Below are positions 19,401-25,279 of a stretch of DNA of 64,000 nt, one piece after another. Numbering within the stretch: the stretch's first letter is position 1; every line of letters starts with the position of its first letter. The notes under the pieces were generated by a model, which was not told the DNA's origin, did no database searches, and worked only from the letters and a program-made list of their open reading frames with translations. The stretch is taken from contig NZ_JAAGUY010000026.1 in NCBI RefSeq assembly GCF_010868145.1, positions 1 through 64,000 on the forward strand, in the 5' to 3' direction. This DNA is from Nocardia cyriacigeorgica. GTDB taxonomy: Bacteria > Actinomycetota > Actinomycetes > Mycobacteriales > Mycobacteriaceae. The translations under genes were made by a program, and so were the position numbers.

Positions 19401-19841
19401 GAGGCCCTGCAACCGCAGCGCGCGCAGCGCCGCCAGCTGGGTCAGCATGACACCGGGCATCGACACCGTCGCCGAACGCAGCACCTGATCCGAGGGCGCC
19501 GCCGAGGTCTCCCCTTGATCGGCGTCGACCAGCTCGTCTTCCAGCATCCAGCCGATCGGATCGAATCCCACCGGACGCACCACCAGCAACTGCGCGGCAA
19601 CGGGCTCGAGCAGCGCGGCGGACTCGTTCACCAGCGCGGTGAGCTCCGGCTCCAGCGCGGCGTCGCGGCCGATCTCCTCGAGCTCACCCAGCCACTGGGC
19701 ACCCTGACCGCCGAACGCCAGCGCATAGGGCGCTCCGTTCAGCAGACGATCCAGCAAGGGCGATCGCGTTCCGTCGGATGCGCCCCTACCCGCATGTGCG
19801 CGAAATCCGGTCCCGGCCGTGGTGCTCTCGTTGATCGTCAA
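10482..19841 (-). CDS. fas: Type I fatty acid synthase, single polypeptide
   Basis: A 3119-residue multifunctional synthase making C16-C26 acyl-CoA from acetyl- and malonyl-CoA, with the fungal-like order seen in mycobacteria. Approximate domain marks: acetyltransferase GHSQG (residue ~158); enoyl reductase LTGRSPVLLAGMTPTTVDAK (~430); dehydratase GDHNPIHTSD (~1250); malonyl/palmitoyl transferase GHSVGEY (~1465); ACP with SSRRNQLLVDLG (~1835); ketoreductase VVTGASKGSIAAAV (~2145); ketosynthase ACATAAVSVEEG with its Cys (~2740). All domains look intact; mycobacterial Fas is about 3070 residues. The start is a TTG at 19841 (MTINEST, resembling the mycobacterial MTIHE start), ten bases after AAGGAAG. 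An in-frame ATG at 19871 is less likely. Tandem palindromes lie about 190-270 bases upstream. Confidence 0.97.
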   Translation of the reverse strand: MTINESTTAGTGFRAHAGRGASDGTRSPLLDRLLNGAPYALAFGGQGAQWLGELEEIGRDAALEPELTALVNESAALLEPVAAQLLVVRPVGFDPIGWMLEDELVDADQGETSAAPSDQVLRSATVSMPGVMLTQLAALRALRLQGLDPAEHAPAAIIGHSQGRLAASAVEAGGTRDAELLAIAQLIGAAAGLVARRRGLMPVGDRSPMVAVSNVDPDELRAVVAEVSEGVDPAVAAVVSIRNGRRRAVLSGTPAQLERVRLRCEQIHAEQTRERDAKTRGGSVFAPIFEDIDVDVAFHHPALADTVDLVSGWAGQCGLDTELAGSLAEQILVDPIDWVATVDAVVSEGAEWILDLGPGDLLSRVTGGSLKGTGVGIVAAATRAGQRSLLTPGAAPEVAQPWSAFAPRPVRLPNGRIVVETAFTRLTGRSPVLLAGMTPTTVDAKIVAAAANAGHWAELAGGGQVTEQIFADRVAELKTLLHPGRSVQFNSLFLDPYLWKLQLGGKRLVQKARAAGAPFDGVVVTAGIPELEEAVALVEELTEAGITHVAFKPGTVAQIRAVLRIADEVPGYPVIMHIEGGRAGGHHSWEDLDDLLLETYAELRSRDNVVVCVGGGIGTPERATEYLTGAWSAQHGYPVMPLDGVLIGTAAMATLEATTAPEVKQMLVDTPGTPDWVGAGTATGGMASGRSQLGADIHEIDNAASRTGRLLDEVAGDADAVADRRAEIIAALDATAKPYFGDLGTMTYVEWLERYVELAVGLDRRKDFDCGSDLGEAILDATRSVWLDITWRDRFAEMLRRTESRLNPADRGEIPTLFSDDDLEHPVAALCTLRKQYPAAVDTLLHPADVPFFVALCKTPGKPVNFVPVVDADVRRWWRSDSLWQAHDPRYSADQVCIIPGTVAVAGITRVDEPVGELLDRFEQDTAYSLVRAGVVPAAVDARRTASVTAGAIDVVLAAPDVEWSGRTTINPVHRLGDLADWTVDGQGAVHPPTGATLVETSGPVAENSYLELTVPLYAGNVVRIRISVPVSVYNGGAPVVTAEDADAAMSALLAVAAGQSLPEVKGRVAHVNLAWTPDLIADHAGVTGSGLPRNLSTIGRTVPDVLVGACWPAVFAVLGATRTEAAESVIEGMLDLVHLDHRIELVRELPTTTSILVVRAESTSVLDTDMGRVVEVEVVVGEMRDKGLDVVPLARLNERFAIRGRNGSGELADPPRAGGSLSEGAADTPRRRRRDVTIVAPRTMAAFAAVSGDHNPIHTSDAAAKLAGLGSPIVHGMWLSAAAQHAVSALDPQSSVPARTLTAWTTRFLGMVRPGAEIDVRVERVAVDHGSEIVEVSCRTGGDLVMTATGRTAAPKTVYAFPGQGIQRKGMGLDARSRSKAAKEIWDRADKHTRAALGFSILAVVRDNPTYLKARGVEHRHPDGVLHLTQFTQVAMATLGVAQVAELREAGAFVEGALLAGHSVGEYNALAAVAGVLPLEAVLEVVFQRGSAMHELVPRDAKGRSDYRMAAIRPSQFGLPDDEVVGFVSGLSEQIGEFLEVVNLNLRGSQYAIAGTVAGLEHLEAEIDRRRTEFGGKRAFILVPGIDVPFHSTVLREGVPEFRHKLEQLLPQDLHPEVLVGRYIPNLVPRPFSLEREFVTEIAELVPSEPLAAVLADFDSWAQRPAELCRVVLIELLAWQFASPVRWIETQDLLFTDTANGGLGVERFVEIGLGATPTVANLASQTLKLPTFGTTTVEVLNIERESGVVYSTDTDPAPVDEPEEAPVETAAAAPAAAAPAPVAAPAASGGPRPDDIVFTAADATRVLIALWTKLRIDQIGPVDTIEGLCDGVSSRRNQLLVDLGAELSLGAIDGAADADMGALAATVERLARTYKPFGSVLSDSIGDHLRKVFGPSGKRPAAIAERVKKVWELGDGWASHVTAEVSLGTREGASVRGGDLGGLVSGALGDAASVDAAIDAAVQSVAARRGISVALPAAGGGGGATVDAAALGEFTEQITGRDGVLASAARLVLEQLGLSEEVSAPEATDDGLVDLVSAELGSDWPRLVAPAFDARKAVLIDDRWATAREDLARLWLADDADTAQQSVTGFTGAGEAVAAQAGWWRQRAMHEARSVLAGHYGRIAEAALSTEEPGVWSADVAVVTGASKGSIAAAVTGRLLGGGATVVVTTSSLDDRRLAFYRELYRDNARNGAALWVVPANMASYTDLDALIEWVGTEQVDNAGGAKIKIKDALTPTLLFPFAAPRVAGDLSDAGARSEMEMRVLLWSVERLIGGLSKLGVDHDVDATLHVVLPGSPNRGLFGGDGAYGEAKAALDAVVAKWRAEKSWSTRVTLVHALIGWVRGTGLMGHNDPMVDAVEQAGVQTWSTDEMADELLKWATGRARAVTADGPQQIDLTGGLAGAKLDLPALAKQAQEAEEAAAAASDATADEARLIPALPAPPTLTSALPVPEWGRVTADLADMVVIVGAGELGPYGSSRTRFEMEVSDELSAAGVLELAWTTGMVAWENDPKPGWYDAESGDYVPESELAERYHDAVVARCGIRRYEDDGAMVDNAGPLMTSVFLDQDLSFTVGSEAEARAFHAADPEHTVVTPVAESGDWTVTRKAGTEIRVPRKAKLSRTVGGQIPTGWDPTVWGISADMASSVDRVALWNIACTVDAFVGSGFSPAELMSWVHPSLVANTQGTGMGGMSSMRSLYVDNLLGEPRPNDILQEALPNVALAHVVQSYVGSYGAMVHPVAACATAAVSVEEGVDKIKLGKAEVVVAGGFDDLGIEGIVGFGDMSATADSAAMSAKGISDRYFSRANDRRRGGFVESQGGGTVLLARGDVAVELGLPVLGVVAYAQSFADGVHTSIPAPGLGALGAGRGGRESRFAAELRKLGVGADDIAVISKHDTSTAANDPNESELHERLAAAIGRSEGAPLFVVSQKSLTGHAKGGAAAFQLIGLCQVLENGVVPPNRSLDCVDEKMREYPHLVWAREALRFGDRFPLKAGLVTSLGFGHVSGLLAVVHPEAFVQAIDPDKREDYQRRAEQRQLAGRQRIVEAMCGGAPLYERPADRRLGGDGTPAAQVRGLEAGMLLSGEARLGADGVYRIGGRGCETGQLVTDGSDTAGQATP

Positions 19842-20030
19842 GACGCTTCGACTTCCTTCTCGTGGCGACATGCCGTCCGGGGATGCCGCACGTCCTCGTG
19901 CGGGCACTCCTCACCCAACTGGCCCTGATATGGCGAGGATCGCACAAAATCATGAGGGAATCCTCACGTTTGCCTCGCCACCCTCCCGCTACCGTCCAGT
20001 ATTTCTGCACGGACGTACCAGAAGGACGAG

Positions 20031-20109
20031 AAACATGACTCGTCCTCATGTTTGAACCCGCAGGTCCCCCCGCTGTTTGCCCGAGTGAAACATGAGTCCC
20101 CCTCATATT
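20031..20109. promoter_or_regulatory. Two tandem palindromic operators upstream of fas
   Basis: Site 1 is AAACATGA (20031-20038), a 7-base spacer, and TCATGTTT (20046-20053), perfect over 8 bp. Site 2 is AAACATGA (20088-20095), a 7-base spacer, and TCATATT (20103-20109), with one mismatch in the arm. Even the spacers are alike (cTCgTCC and gTCcCCC), so this is a duplicated binding site with centres 57 bases apart. It lies between fas (minus strand) and tRNA-Leu (plus strand). In mycobacteria the TetR-type activator FasR binds palindromes upstream of fas; FasR is a reasonable candidate but is not encoded in this window. Confidence 0.7.
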
Positions 20110-20126
20110 GGCCGTTATGCAATCGT

Positions 20127-20132
20127 TATAAT
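20127..20132 (+). promoter_or_regulatory. TATAAT -10 element, probably of tRNA-Leu
   Basis: A perfect TATAAT, very rare in this GC-rich DNA, sits 91 bases before the tRNA. A -35 is not clear (ATATTG at 20105-20110 gives a 16-base spacer). An inverted repeat GCAAT-N7-ATTGC surrounds it. Confidence 0.5.
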
Positions 20133-20223
20133 TGCTGGTGGGGTTACTCGTGAGTACGCCACGCCAGCCCATAGCTTCGCGATCCGCTCCGAGACCGGTA
20201 GAGTTTGCACGGTCGTACCATCA

Positions 20224-20305
20224 GCGCGAGTGGCGAAATTGGCAGACGCGCCAGATTTAGGTTCTGGTGTCCACGGACGTGGGGGTTCAAGTCCCCCCTC
20301 GCGCA
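20224..20305 (+). tRNA. tRNA-Leu (anticodon UAG)
   Basis: A class II tRNA of 82 bases without an encoded CCA end. The acceptor stem GCGCGAG (20224-20230) pairs with CTCGCGC (20298-20304), with A at 20305 as discriminator. The anticodon stem CCAGA/TCTGG (20251-20255, 20263-20267) holds the loop TTTAGGT with anticodon TAG at 20258-20260, which reads CUA and, by wobble, related Leu codons. A variable arm follows, then the T stem GGGGG/CCCCC with loop TTCAAGT. No integrase or attachment-site duplication was seen beside it. Confidence 0.96.
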
Positions 20306-20578
20306 CAACCCGAGACCGGACCGTCCCGCAGGGCGGTCCGCAGGTTTCCGAGGCTACGCAGCCCATCACACCGACCAGCGGTTACGCATTCTCAGCGCTG
20401 GGAACCAGGCCTTCATCCGACTGCCGGTACACGCGTGGCTATCGCGCAGATTCCCGCCACAAGCCTTGCGATATCGGCGGCGCAGCTATCGAATTCGGTG
20501 TAGACCGCACTCGGTCCAGGCCACCGAGGAACTCGATCGCTACGACGACGTCCGGCACGGGGGCACCGATCCGAGGGC

Positions 20579-21832
20579 TCAGGCGGGTTGGCGATCGCCC
20601 AGCGCGGTGTTCTGGCGATCGCCGCTGACCCGGGCGACCAAGGCCGAGCGCAGGTACCACAGGCCTTCGGTCGGTGACAGGTCCAGGCCGGTGAGCCGGC
20701 CGATACGGCGCAGGCGATAGTCGACGGTGTTGGGGTGCACGTGCAGGATGCGGGCCGTGCGCTGGCGGTTGAGGTCCATGCTGAAGAACACGCGCAGGGT
20801 TTCCATCAGCTCGGGGTGATCATCGAGCGGCGCCAGGCGGGCGTGCAGGATGTCGCGGCCGATGCCGGGGCGGGTGAGCTGGTAGTGCAATGCCAGCTCG
20901 GCGAAGCGGTACAGACCGGGGCCGCGGCCGAGTTGGTGCACGGTGTCGAGCAGGTCGTGGGCACGGTCCGCGGCGGCGGCCACGTCATCCGCGGCCGCGG
21001 CGAGGATGGTGGCGCGAATCGGCACGAGCGCCGCCTCCGCCAGCGTGCGCACCATATCGTCGAGCTCGGATTCGGCGCAGGTAGTGGAGGGGACCAAGAT
21101 GGTGCCGCCGTCGACCGACAGCAGCGATAACGCGGTATCACCGAACTGGTCGGCCAGCGCGGCCTGGACCCGGCGCAGCTTGCGGCGCGCGACGACGTGC
21201 GGATCCAGTCGTGGATGGCCCTCGTCGGGATGCGACGGCAGCGAGACCGCGAGCACGAAATATTCGGCGGCGATCTGAATACCGCACTCGCGCGCCATCT
21301 TCGAGGTCGCATGGCCGCCGAGCAGTGCGGAGGTGAGCGTGTGCACGGCGGTGTGATGTTCGGCGGCGCCGGCGCGGTGCTCGCGGACGTAGGCCTTGCT
21401 GACCGTCGAAGTGATCAGATTCAGCAATTCCAGTGCGGCGGTGGTGCCCTCGACGATGTCGTCGCTCCCGTTCGCATCGGTCCGCGCGAACAACAGGTCG
21501 AGGCCCGCCTTGAAACCCGCATGGACGGCGTGCAATACCGCGTCGATGGGGATGCCGTCCCTGGCCCATGTGGCCGCCGCGTCATTGAGCCGGTCGGCGG
21601 GGGCCGGCTCGTTGTCGCCGTTCATGCGCTGAATCGACCACTCAACACAGGCCCGGACCAATGCCGCCACCTCCCCTGCCATCACCTCCGCCCTGAACGT
21701 GGTGAACGGCGGAACCGAGCTGGCCAGGTGATCGACCAGCCTGCGGGACAACCGGCGGGCATCACGCACGGGCGGCGAGATCGGCCCACCAGGAGTCCGG
21801 CGGCCGGGGCGAATCGCATTCTCGATCGTCAC
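20579..21832 (-). CDS. PucR/CdaR-type transcriptional regulator
   Basis: A 417-residue regulator of the PucR C-terminal HTH class. The middle part (about residues 180-330) resembles the GGDEF-like or RsbRD-type sensory region seen in these proteins. The last about 70 residues carry the conserved HTH_30 element: ETLRVFFSMDLNRQRTARIL, then HVHPNTVDYRLRRIGRLTG and a typical end. The GTG at 21832 follows GGGAGG at seven bases and is clearly better than the in-frame GTG at 21850. The gene stands alone, 175 bases from the tetR start-side neighbour. Inducer and targets are unknown; relatives often control purine, amino-acid or lipid catabolism. Confidence 0.85.
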   Translation of the reverse strand: MTIENAIRPGRRTPGGPISPPVRDARRLSRRLVDHLASSVPPFTTFRAEVMAGEVAALVRACVEWSIQRMNGDNEPAPADRLNDAAATWARDGIPIDAVLHAVHAGFKAGLDLLFARTDANGSDDIVEGTTAALELLNLITSTVSKAYVREHRAGAAEHHTAVHTLTSALLGGHATSKMARECGIQIAAEYFVLAVSLPSHPDEGHPRLDPHVVARRKLRRVQAALADQFGDTALSLLSVDGGTILVPSTTCAESELDDMVRTLAEAALVPIRATILAAAADDVAAAADRAHDLLDTVHQLGRGPGLYRFAELALHYQLTRPGIGRDILHARLAPLDDHPELMETLRVFFSMDLNRQRTARILHVHPNTVDYRLRRIGRLTGLDLSPTEGLWYLRSALVARVSGDRQNTALGDRQPA

Positions 21833-22007
21833 GAGTGACCTCCCTGTCACCTGTACTACGCAACGAACACTAATGCGAGCACGCGCTCACCTTCCACTCC
21901 TCTTTACATCTCCTACTGATTGCCCCTGAACATGGCCTCTACCTTGCAATACAAGCGGTATGGCCAGAGAAAACGACAAGCCTGAACAGAGATACCTAGG
22001 CGACCGC

Positions 22008-22715
22008 TCACTTTTTGCTATCCACCCGAGCCGCCGGACCAACCTGCCGGATACCGACACCGGCCAGCCCGTTGAACCGCGTCTCGCCGAGTCCGCGGGC
22101 TGCCGCTTCGACCTCGAACCAGGCGCCGATCATGCGCGCGGTCATCGCGATCGCCTCCTGGCGCTCCTCGATGGTCACTTCGAGGGCCGATGCCCGCAGC
22201 ACGGCAGCGAAACCGGTGTTGAGCACGACGAAGGTCATCAGGTCGTATTCGTGATCATCGCCAGGGCCGAGGACTTGGATCAACAACACCTTGACCAGTA
22301 GTCGCAGCCGCGGCTCGAATTCGGGAATTCCGCTGTTGTAGAACTGAACTCCGGCAACGAGGGCGCGCACCAGTTCCGCATTGGCGACGAGTTCCTCGGT
22401 GATCACCTCGAGCACGCCGACGGTCACATTCTCGATCGAATTCTCCGACAGATCGAATACCCGCTGGGTGAAGCGTCTTTCGATGTCTTCGAGCAGCCTC
22501 CCGAGCAGTTCCTCCACGATGACGGTTCGGTCGGAGAAATAACGGTAGACCGTGCCGATGCTCAGGCCGGCTTCGGTGGCGATCCTATTGGTCGAGGTGT
22601 TGGCGATGCCGCGTTCGCCGAACAAGCGCGCAGCGGTGTCCAGGATGTGTTCCCGCGTCGCCTTGGCACGCTCCTGGCTAGGACGTCGACGCTGACCAAC
22701 TATCTTCGCGGGCAT
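22008..22715 (-). CDS. TetR-family regulator, first partner of the UbiB-like kinase
   Basis: A 235-residue TetR regulator. The helix-turn-helix covers about residues 15-60 (REHILDTAARLFGERGIANT, then RIATEAGLSIGTVYRYFSDR). The C-terminal domain is helical. The start at 22715 (MPAKIVGQ) has AGGGGAG four bases upstream; a longer version beginning at 22757 would overlap the ubiB-like stop and is rejected. The gene lies 43 bases downstream of the ABC1/UbiB-like gene on the same strand. The two together are divergent from the EphD-like/diiron operon, making it the likely regulator of that cluster through sites in 24254-24306. Confidence 0.9.
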   Translation of the reverse strand: MPAKIVGQRRRPSQERAKATREHILDTAARLFGERGIANTSTNRIATEAGLSIGTVYRYFSDRTVIVEELLGRLLEDIERRFTQRVFDLSENSIENVTVGVLEVITEELVANAELVRALVAGVQFYNSGIPEFEPRLRLLVKVLLIQVLGPGDDHEYDLMTFVVLNTGFAAVLRASALEVTIEERQEAIAMTARMIGAWFEVEAAARGLGETRFNGLAGVGIRQVGPAARVDSKK

Positions 22716-22758
22716 CGCACTCCCCTGCCGTTCTCGCCGAAAATGAGCACCGCTCACC

Positions 22759-24207
22759 TTAGCGGCTCAACCACTGCGCCGTGGCGAGTCCGATCTCGGT
22801 GACGGGCGGTTCGTCGTAGAGCCATTCGCGAGCGATGCGATGCCAATTGTTGGTCGACCCGAGCTGGCCGAGTGCGGCATAGGTGAACAGGTCGGCGCGG
22901 CGGGAGAACACATGCTCCGGCGGAAGGAGCTGATGACGCATCCCCTTGAACTCGGATGCCCGCGGGTCGACAGCGAGCACCACCGCCCCGGTGGCGAGTT
23001 CGGGGGTGATGGTGATCGGTTCGTCGAGCAGATGCCAACCCGCGGCAGCCCAGACGTATTCGAGGCATTCCCGCGGGCTGACGCCTGCGTCCGGGGCGAT
23101 GATGCCGCGCCCGACCCAGGCGTCGTACAGGTCCTCGGCCCGCTGCTCACCGGCGAAGCGCATACACATGCGCTCGAAGTCGACGTGGACCGGATCCATC
23201 CGGTTGTAGAGACCGAAGTCCACGAAACCCACGCGCCCGTCGTCGGCGAGCAGGATATTGCCCGGATGCGGATCACCACAGAATTCGTGGTCGGCGAACA
23301 GCGAACTGACGTAGAAGCGGTAGATGAGCTCGCCGATCCGATCCCGTTCGGCCTCCGGCAGCTCCCGGATCTGCTGGAACTGCCTGCCTTCCACCAGTTC
23401 GGTCACCAGAACGTGGCGCGTACAGAGTTCTTCGACGCTGTCGGGGACCGTGATGAACGGATGATCACGGTAGCGCGCGGCCACCCGATGCTGGGTCCGC
23501 GCCTCGCGCGGATAGTCCAGTTCACGTTCGAGATTGCGGGTGATCTCGTCGAGGACGGCAGCATCGGCCGCGCTCGGCAGGATGGACTTCCACATTGTGC
23601 TGAAGAACTCGAGGTTGCGCATGTCAGCGGCAATGGCCTCGTCCACGCCGGGGTACTGCGCTTTGACCGCGACCGCGCGGCCGTCGTGCAATCTCGCCCG
23701 ATAGACCTGACCGATGGACGCCGCAGCCACCGGCGTCTCGTCGAAGTCGGCGAAGGCTCTGGCCAACGGGCCGAGGTCGTCTTCGATGACCTTGCGCATC
23801 TGCGCGAAGGAAACCGCGGGTGCGTGATCGCGGAGTTCGGCGAGTTTGAGCCGGAACAGCTCGCGGTGCGATTCCGGCACCATCTCGATATCGAGCACCG
23901 ACAGCATCTGGCCAAGCTTCATCGCCGCGCCCTTCATACTGCCGAGAACGGTGACGATCTGCTGTGCGGTTTGCAGGGCCGACCGTTCGGCGAGCACCTG
24001 CCGCGCCTGCTCGGTTCGGCCGACCATCGACAAGCGAGTACCGACACCGCGCACCGCTTGTCCCGCCGCCAACCGGCCGAGCCTGCTCCCCCGCGCGAAA
24101 CGCCCCTTCGGCACGCGACCGGCCACCTTCTCCCACCTCCCTCGGCCGCGCGCCGTATGACGCGCGTCACGCCACTCTCGCGCGTCGCCCCGATCCTTGT
24201 CGACCAT
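22759..24207 (-). CDS. ABC1/UbiB (AarF) atypical kinase family protein
   Basis: A 482-residue member of the UbiB/ADCK atypical kinase family, proteins with weak ATPase activity that support handling of isoprenoid quinones or other hydrophobic substrates. All family marks are present: the KxGQ helix (GAAMKLGQMLS, residue about 94-104), the Ala-rich loop AAASIGQVYRA (~160), the invariant Lys in AVAVKAQYPG (~182), the catalytic loop GDPHPGNILL (~308) and the metal-binding DFG in GFVDFGLYNRM (~325). The C-terminal 100 residues are less conserved, and there is no C-terminal transmembrane pair like that of E. coli UbiB. It is co-transcribed with tetR and divergent from an oxidoreductase operon, so a role beside that pathway is plausible. 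The ATG at 24207 has only a weak ribosome site. Confidence 0.88.
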   Translation of the reverse strand: MVDKDRGDAREWRDARHTARGRGRWEKVAGRVPKGRFARGSRLGRLAAGQAVRGVGTRLSMVGRTEQARQVLAERSALQTAQQIVTVLGSMKGAAMKLGQMLSVLDIEMVPESHRELFRLKLAELRDHAPAVSFAQMRKVIEDDLGPLARAFADFDETPVAAASIGQVYRARLHDGRAVAVKAQYPGVDEAIAADMRNLEFFSTMWKSILPSAADAAVLDEITRNLERELDYPREARTQHRVAARYRDHPFITVPDSVEELCTRHVLVTELVEGRQFQQIRELPEAERDRIGELIYRFYVSSLFADHEFCGDPHPGNILLADDGRVGFVDFGLYNRMDPVHVDFERMCMRFAGEQRAEDLYDAWVGRGIIAPDAGVSPRECLEYVWAAAGWHLLDEPITITPELATGAVVLAVDPRASEFKGMRHQLLPPEHVFSRRADLFTYAALGQLGSTNNWHRIAREWLYDEPPVTEIGLATAQWLSR

Positions 24208-24253
24208 CCGGCGCGAATCTGTGCTCGATCACTGCGCCGCATCACGCCCGAGG

Positions 24254-24306
24254 TTGACATCCTTCACTCATGTAGCAACACTCGTTACCCAGTACTGGCG
24301 GTACTG
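24254..24306. promoter_or_regulatory. Promoter and operator region of the EphD-like/diiron operon
   Basis: TTGACA (24254-24259) is a perfect -35; a weak -10 (AACACT, 24277-24282) follows after 17 bases. A perfect 6-bp inverted repeat, CAGTAC (24290-24295) with GTACTG (24301-24306), lies over the expected start site. A second imperfect 17-bp palindrome, GTAGCAACACTCGTTAC (24272-24288, 5 of 8 pairs), sits just before it. The region separates the ubiB-tetR unit from the hydrolase operon and is a likely target of the TetR protein at 22008-22715. Confidence 0.5.
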
Positions 24307-24355
24307 CATATGTACCGGGTGGCGACGGGCAACGAAGCCCGAGGGAAGGGGCCTG

Positions 24356-25279
24356 ATGACGGGCGAACTGAAGACCGACGACCGGGCACCGCAGCGGCGC
24401 CGCGTCGTCGGAAACGGTGATATCGACATCGCCGTCTTCGAGTACGGAAACCCGGAGGCGGAGCCGGTGGTGCTGGTGCACGGTTGGCCGGATACCCACC
24501 ACCTGTGGGACGGGGTGATCCCGCTGCTGGCGCAGCGGTTCCACGTCATCGCCTACGACACCAGGGGCTACGGGGAATCCAGTGCGCCGAAGCAGGTGGC
24601 GCGGTACCGGCTAGAGGAGCTCGCCACCGATTTCTTCGCCGTCGTCGATGCCGTCAGCCCGGATCGGCCGGTGCACGTGATCGCCCACGACTGGGGATCG
24701 GTGCAGGTCTGGGAAGCGGTGTGCGAGCCGGACGCCGATCGACGGATCGCGTCGTTCACCTCGATCTCCGGACCCAACCTGGATCATCTCGCGCACTGGG
24801 TGCGTACCCGGCTGTCGAACCCGACGCCGCGCAACATGTGGGGCCCGCTCACCCAGCTGGTCTCCTCGGCCTACACCGGGTTCTTCATGGTGCCGGTGCT
24901 GTCGGATCTGGTGTGGCGCGCCTTCGGCCGGGCCCGGTCGTGGCGGCTGTTCCTCCGGGTGGTCGAGGGCATCCCCGGCGAGCGGGTGCACGTGGCCGAT
25001 TCGCTGAACCGCGATATGGTCTCGGGCTTGAAGTTCTACCGCGCCAACATCATCGCGCGGATGACCCGGCCGCGCGAGCGCTACACGAAGGTGCCGGTTC
25101 AGCTGGTGGTCAATACCCGCGATGTCGCGGTACGGCCGGTGGGCTACGACGACACCGGTCGCTGGGCTGCGGATGTCGTGCGCCACGATGTGCCGTTCGG
25201 GCATTGGCTGCCGTTCAAGAATCCCGAACTCGTGGTCGAGCTCGGCGCGGCGTTCATCGACGACCACCGCACCCGATGA
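24356..25279 (+). CDS. Alpha/beta hydrolase, EphD-like epoxide hydrolase domain
   Basis: A 307-residue alpha/beta hydrolase of the epoxide-hydrolase type. It shows the oxyanion motif HGWPD (about residue 41-45), the nucleophile Asp in HVIAHDWGSVQVW (about 108) and the catalytic His in VPFGHWLPF near the C-terminus. The SFTSISGPNLDH stretch and VQLVVNTRD resemble the N-terminal hydrolase half of mycobacterial EphD, which in M. tuberculosis is fused to an SDR domain and acts on mycolate-related epoxides; here the SDR half is absent. The ATG at 24356 follows AGGGAAGGGG. The last codons overlap the next gene by four bases (ATGA), so translation is coupled. The true substrate is unknown. Confidence 0.87.
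   Translation: MTGELKTDDRAPQRRRVVGNGDIDIAVFEYGNPEAEPVVLVHGWPDTHHLWDGVIPLLAQRFHVIAYDTRGYGESSAPKQVARYRLEELATDFFAVVDAVSPDRPVHVIAHDWGSVQVWEAVCEPDADRRIASFTSISGPNLDHLAHWVRTRLSNPTPRNMWGPLTQLVSSAYTGFFMVPVLSDLVWRAFGRARSWRLFLRVVEGIPGERVHVADSLNRDMVSGLKFYRANIIARMTRPRERYTKVPVQLVVNTRDVAVRPVGYDDTGRWAADVVRHDVPFGHWLPFKNPELVVELGAAFIDDHRTR

Larger units (their letters stand above)
19842..20223. other. Non-coding regulatory region between fas and tRNA-Leu
   Basis: This 382-bp stretch holds no convincing gene; the open frames on both strands lack sensible starts and family features. It contains the fas ribosome binding site and presumably its promoter on the minus strand. It also holds two near-identical palindromes at 20031-20053 and 20088-20109, a TATAAT element, and a third small inverted repeat, GCAAT (20119-20123) with ATTGC (20131-20135), around that element. 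Base composition is clearly more AT-rich than the flanking genes, especially at 20085-20140. Confidence 0.7.

Noticed and set aside
10464..19928. A 3154-codon open frame on the plus strand antisense to fas
   Set aside because: It mirrors fas along its whole length. In very GC-rich coding DNA the opposite strand often lacks stops; the translation is a His/Gly/Arg/Asp-rich chain without motifs, and fas itself shows every expected domain.
19786..20172. A 128-codon minus-strand frame over the fas start and upstream region
   Set aside because: It overlaps the fas start in another frame and runs through the tandem palindromes; the translation has no coding character.
20224..20305. tRNA-Leu as a possible integration site for a mobile element
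   Set aside because: No integrase, no direct repeat of the tRNA 3' end and no change in composition were found on either side.
24484..25275. An 866-codon reading of the D-aminoacylase-like gene with a 264-residue N-terminal extension
   Set aside because: The extension runs through the EphD-like hydrolase in another frame and is Gly/Ala/Arg-rich junk. The ATG at 25276 overlaps the previous stop as ATGA and begins the family homology.
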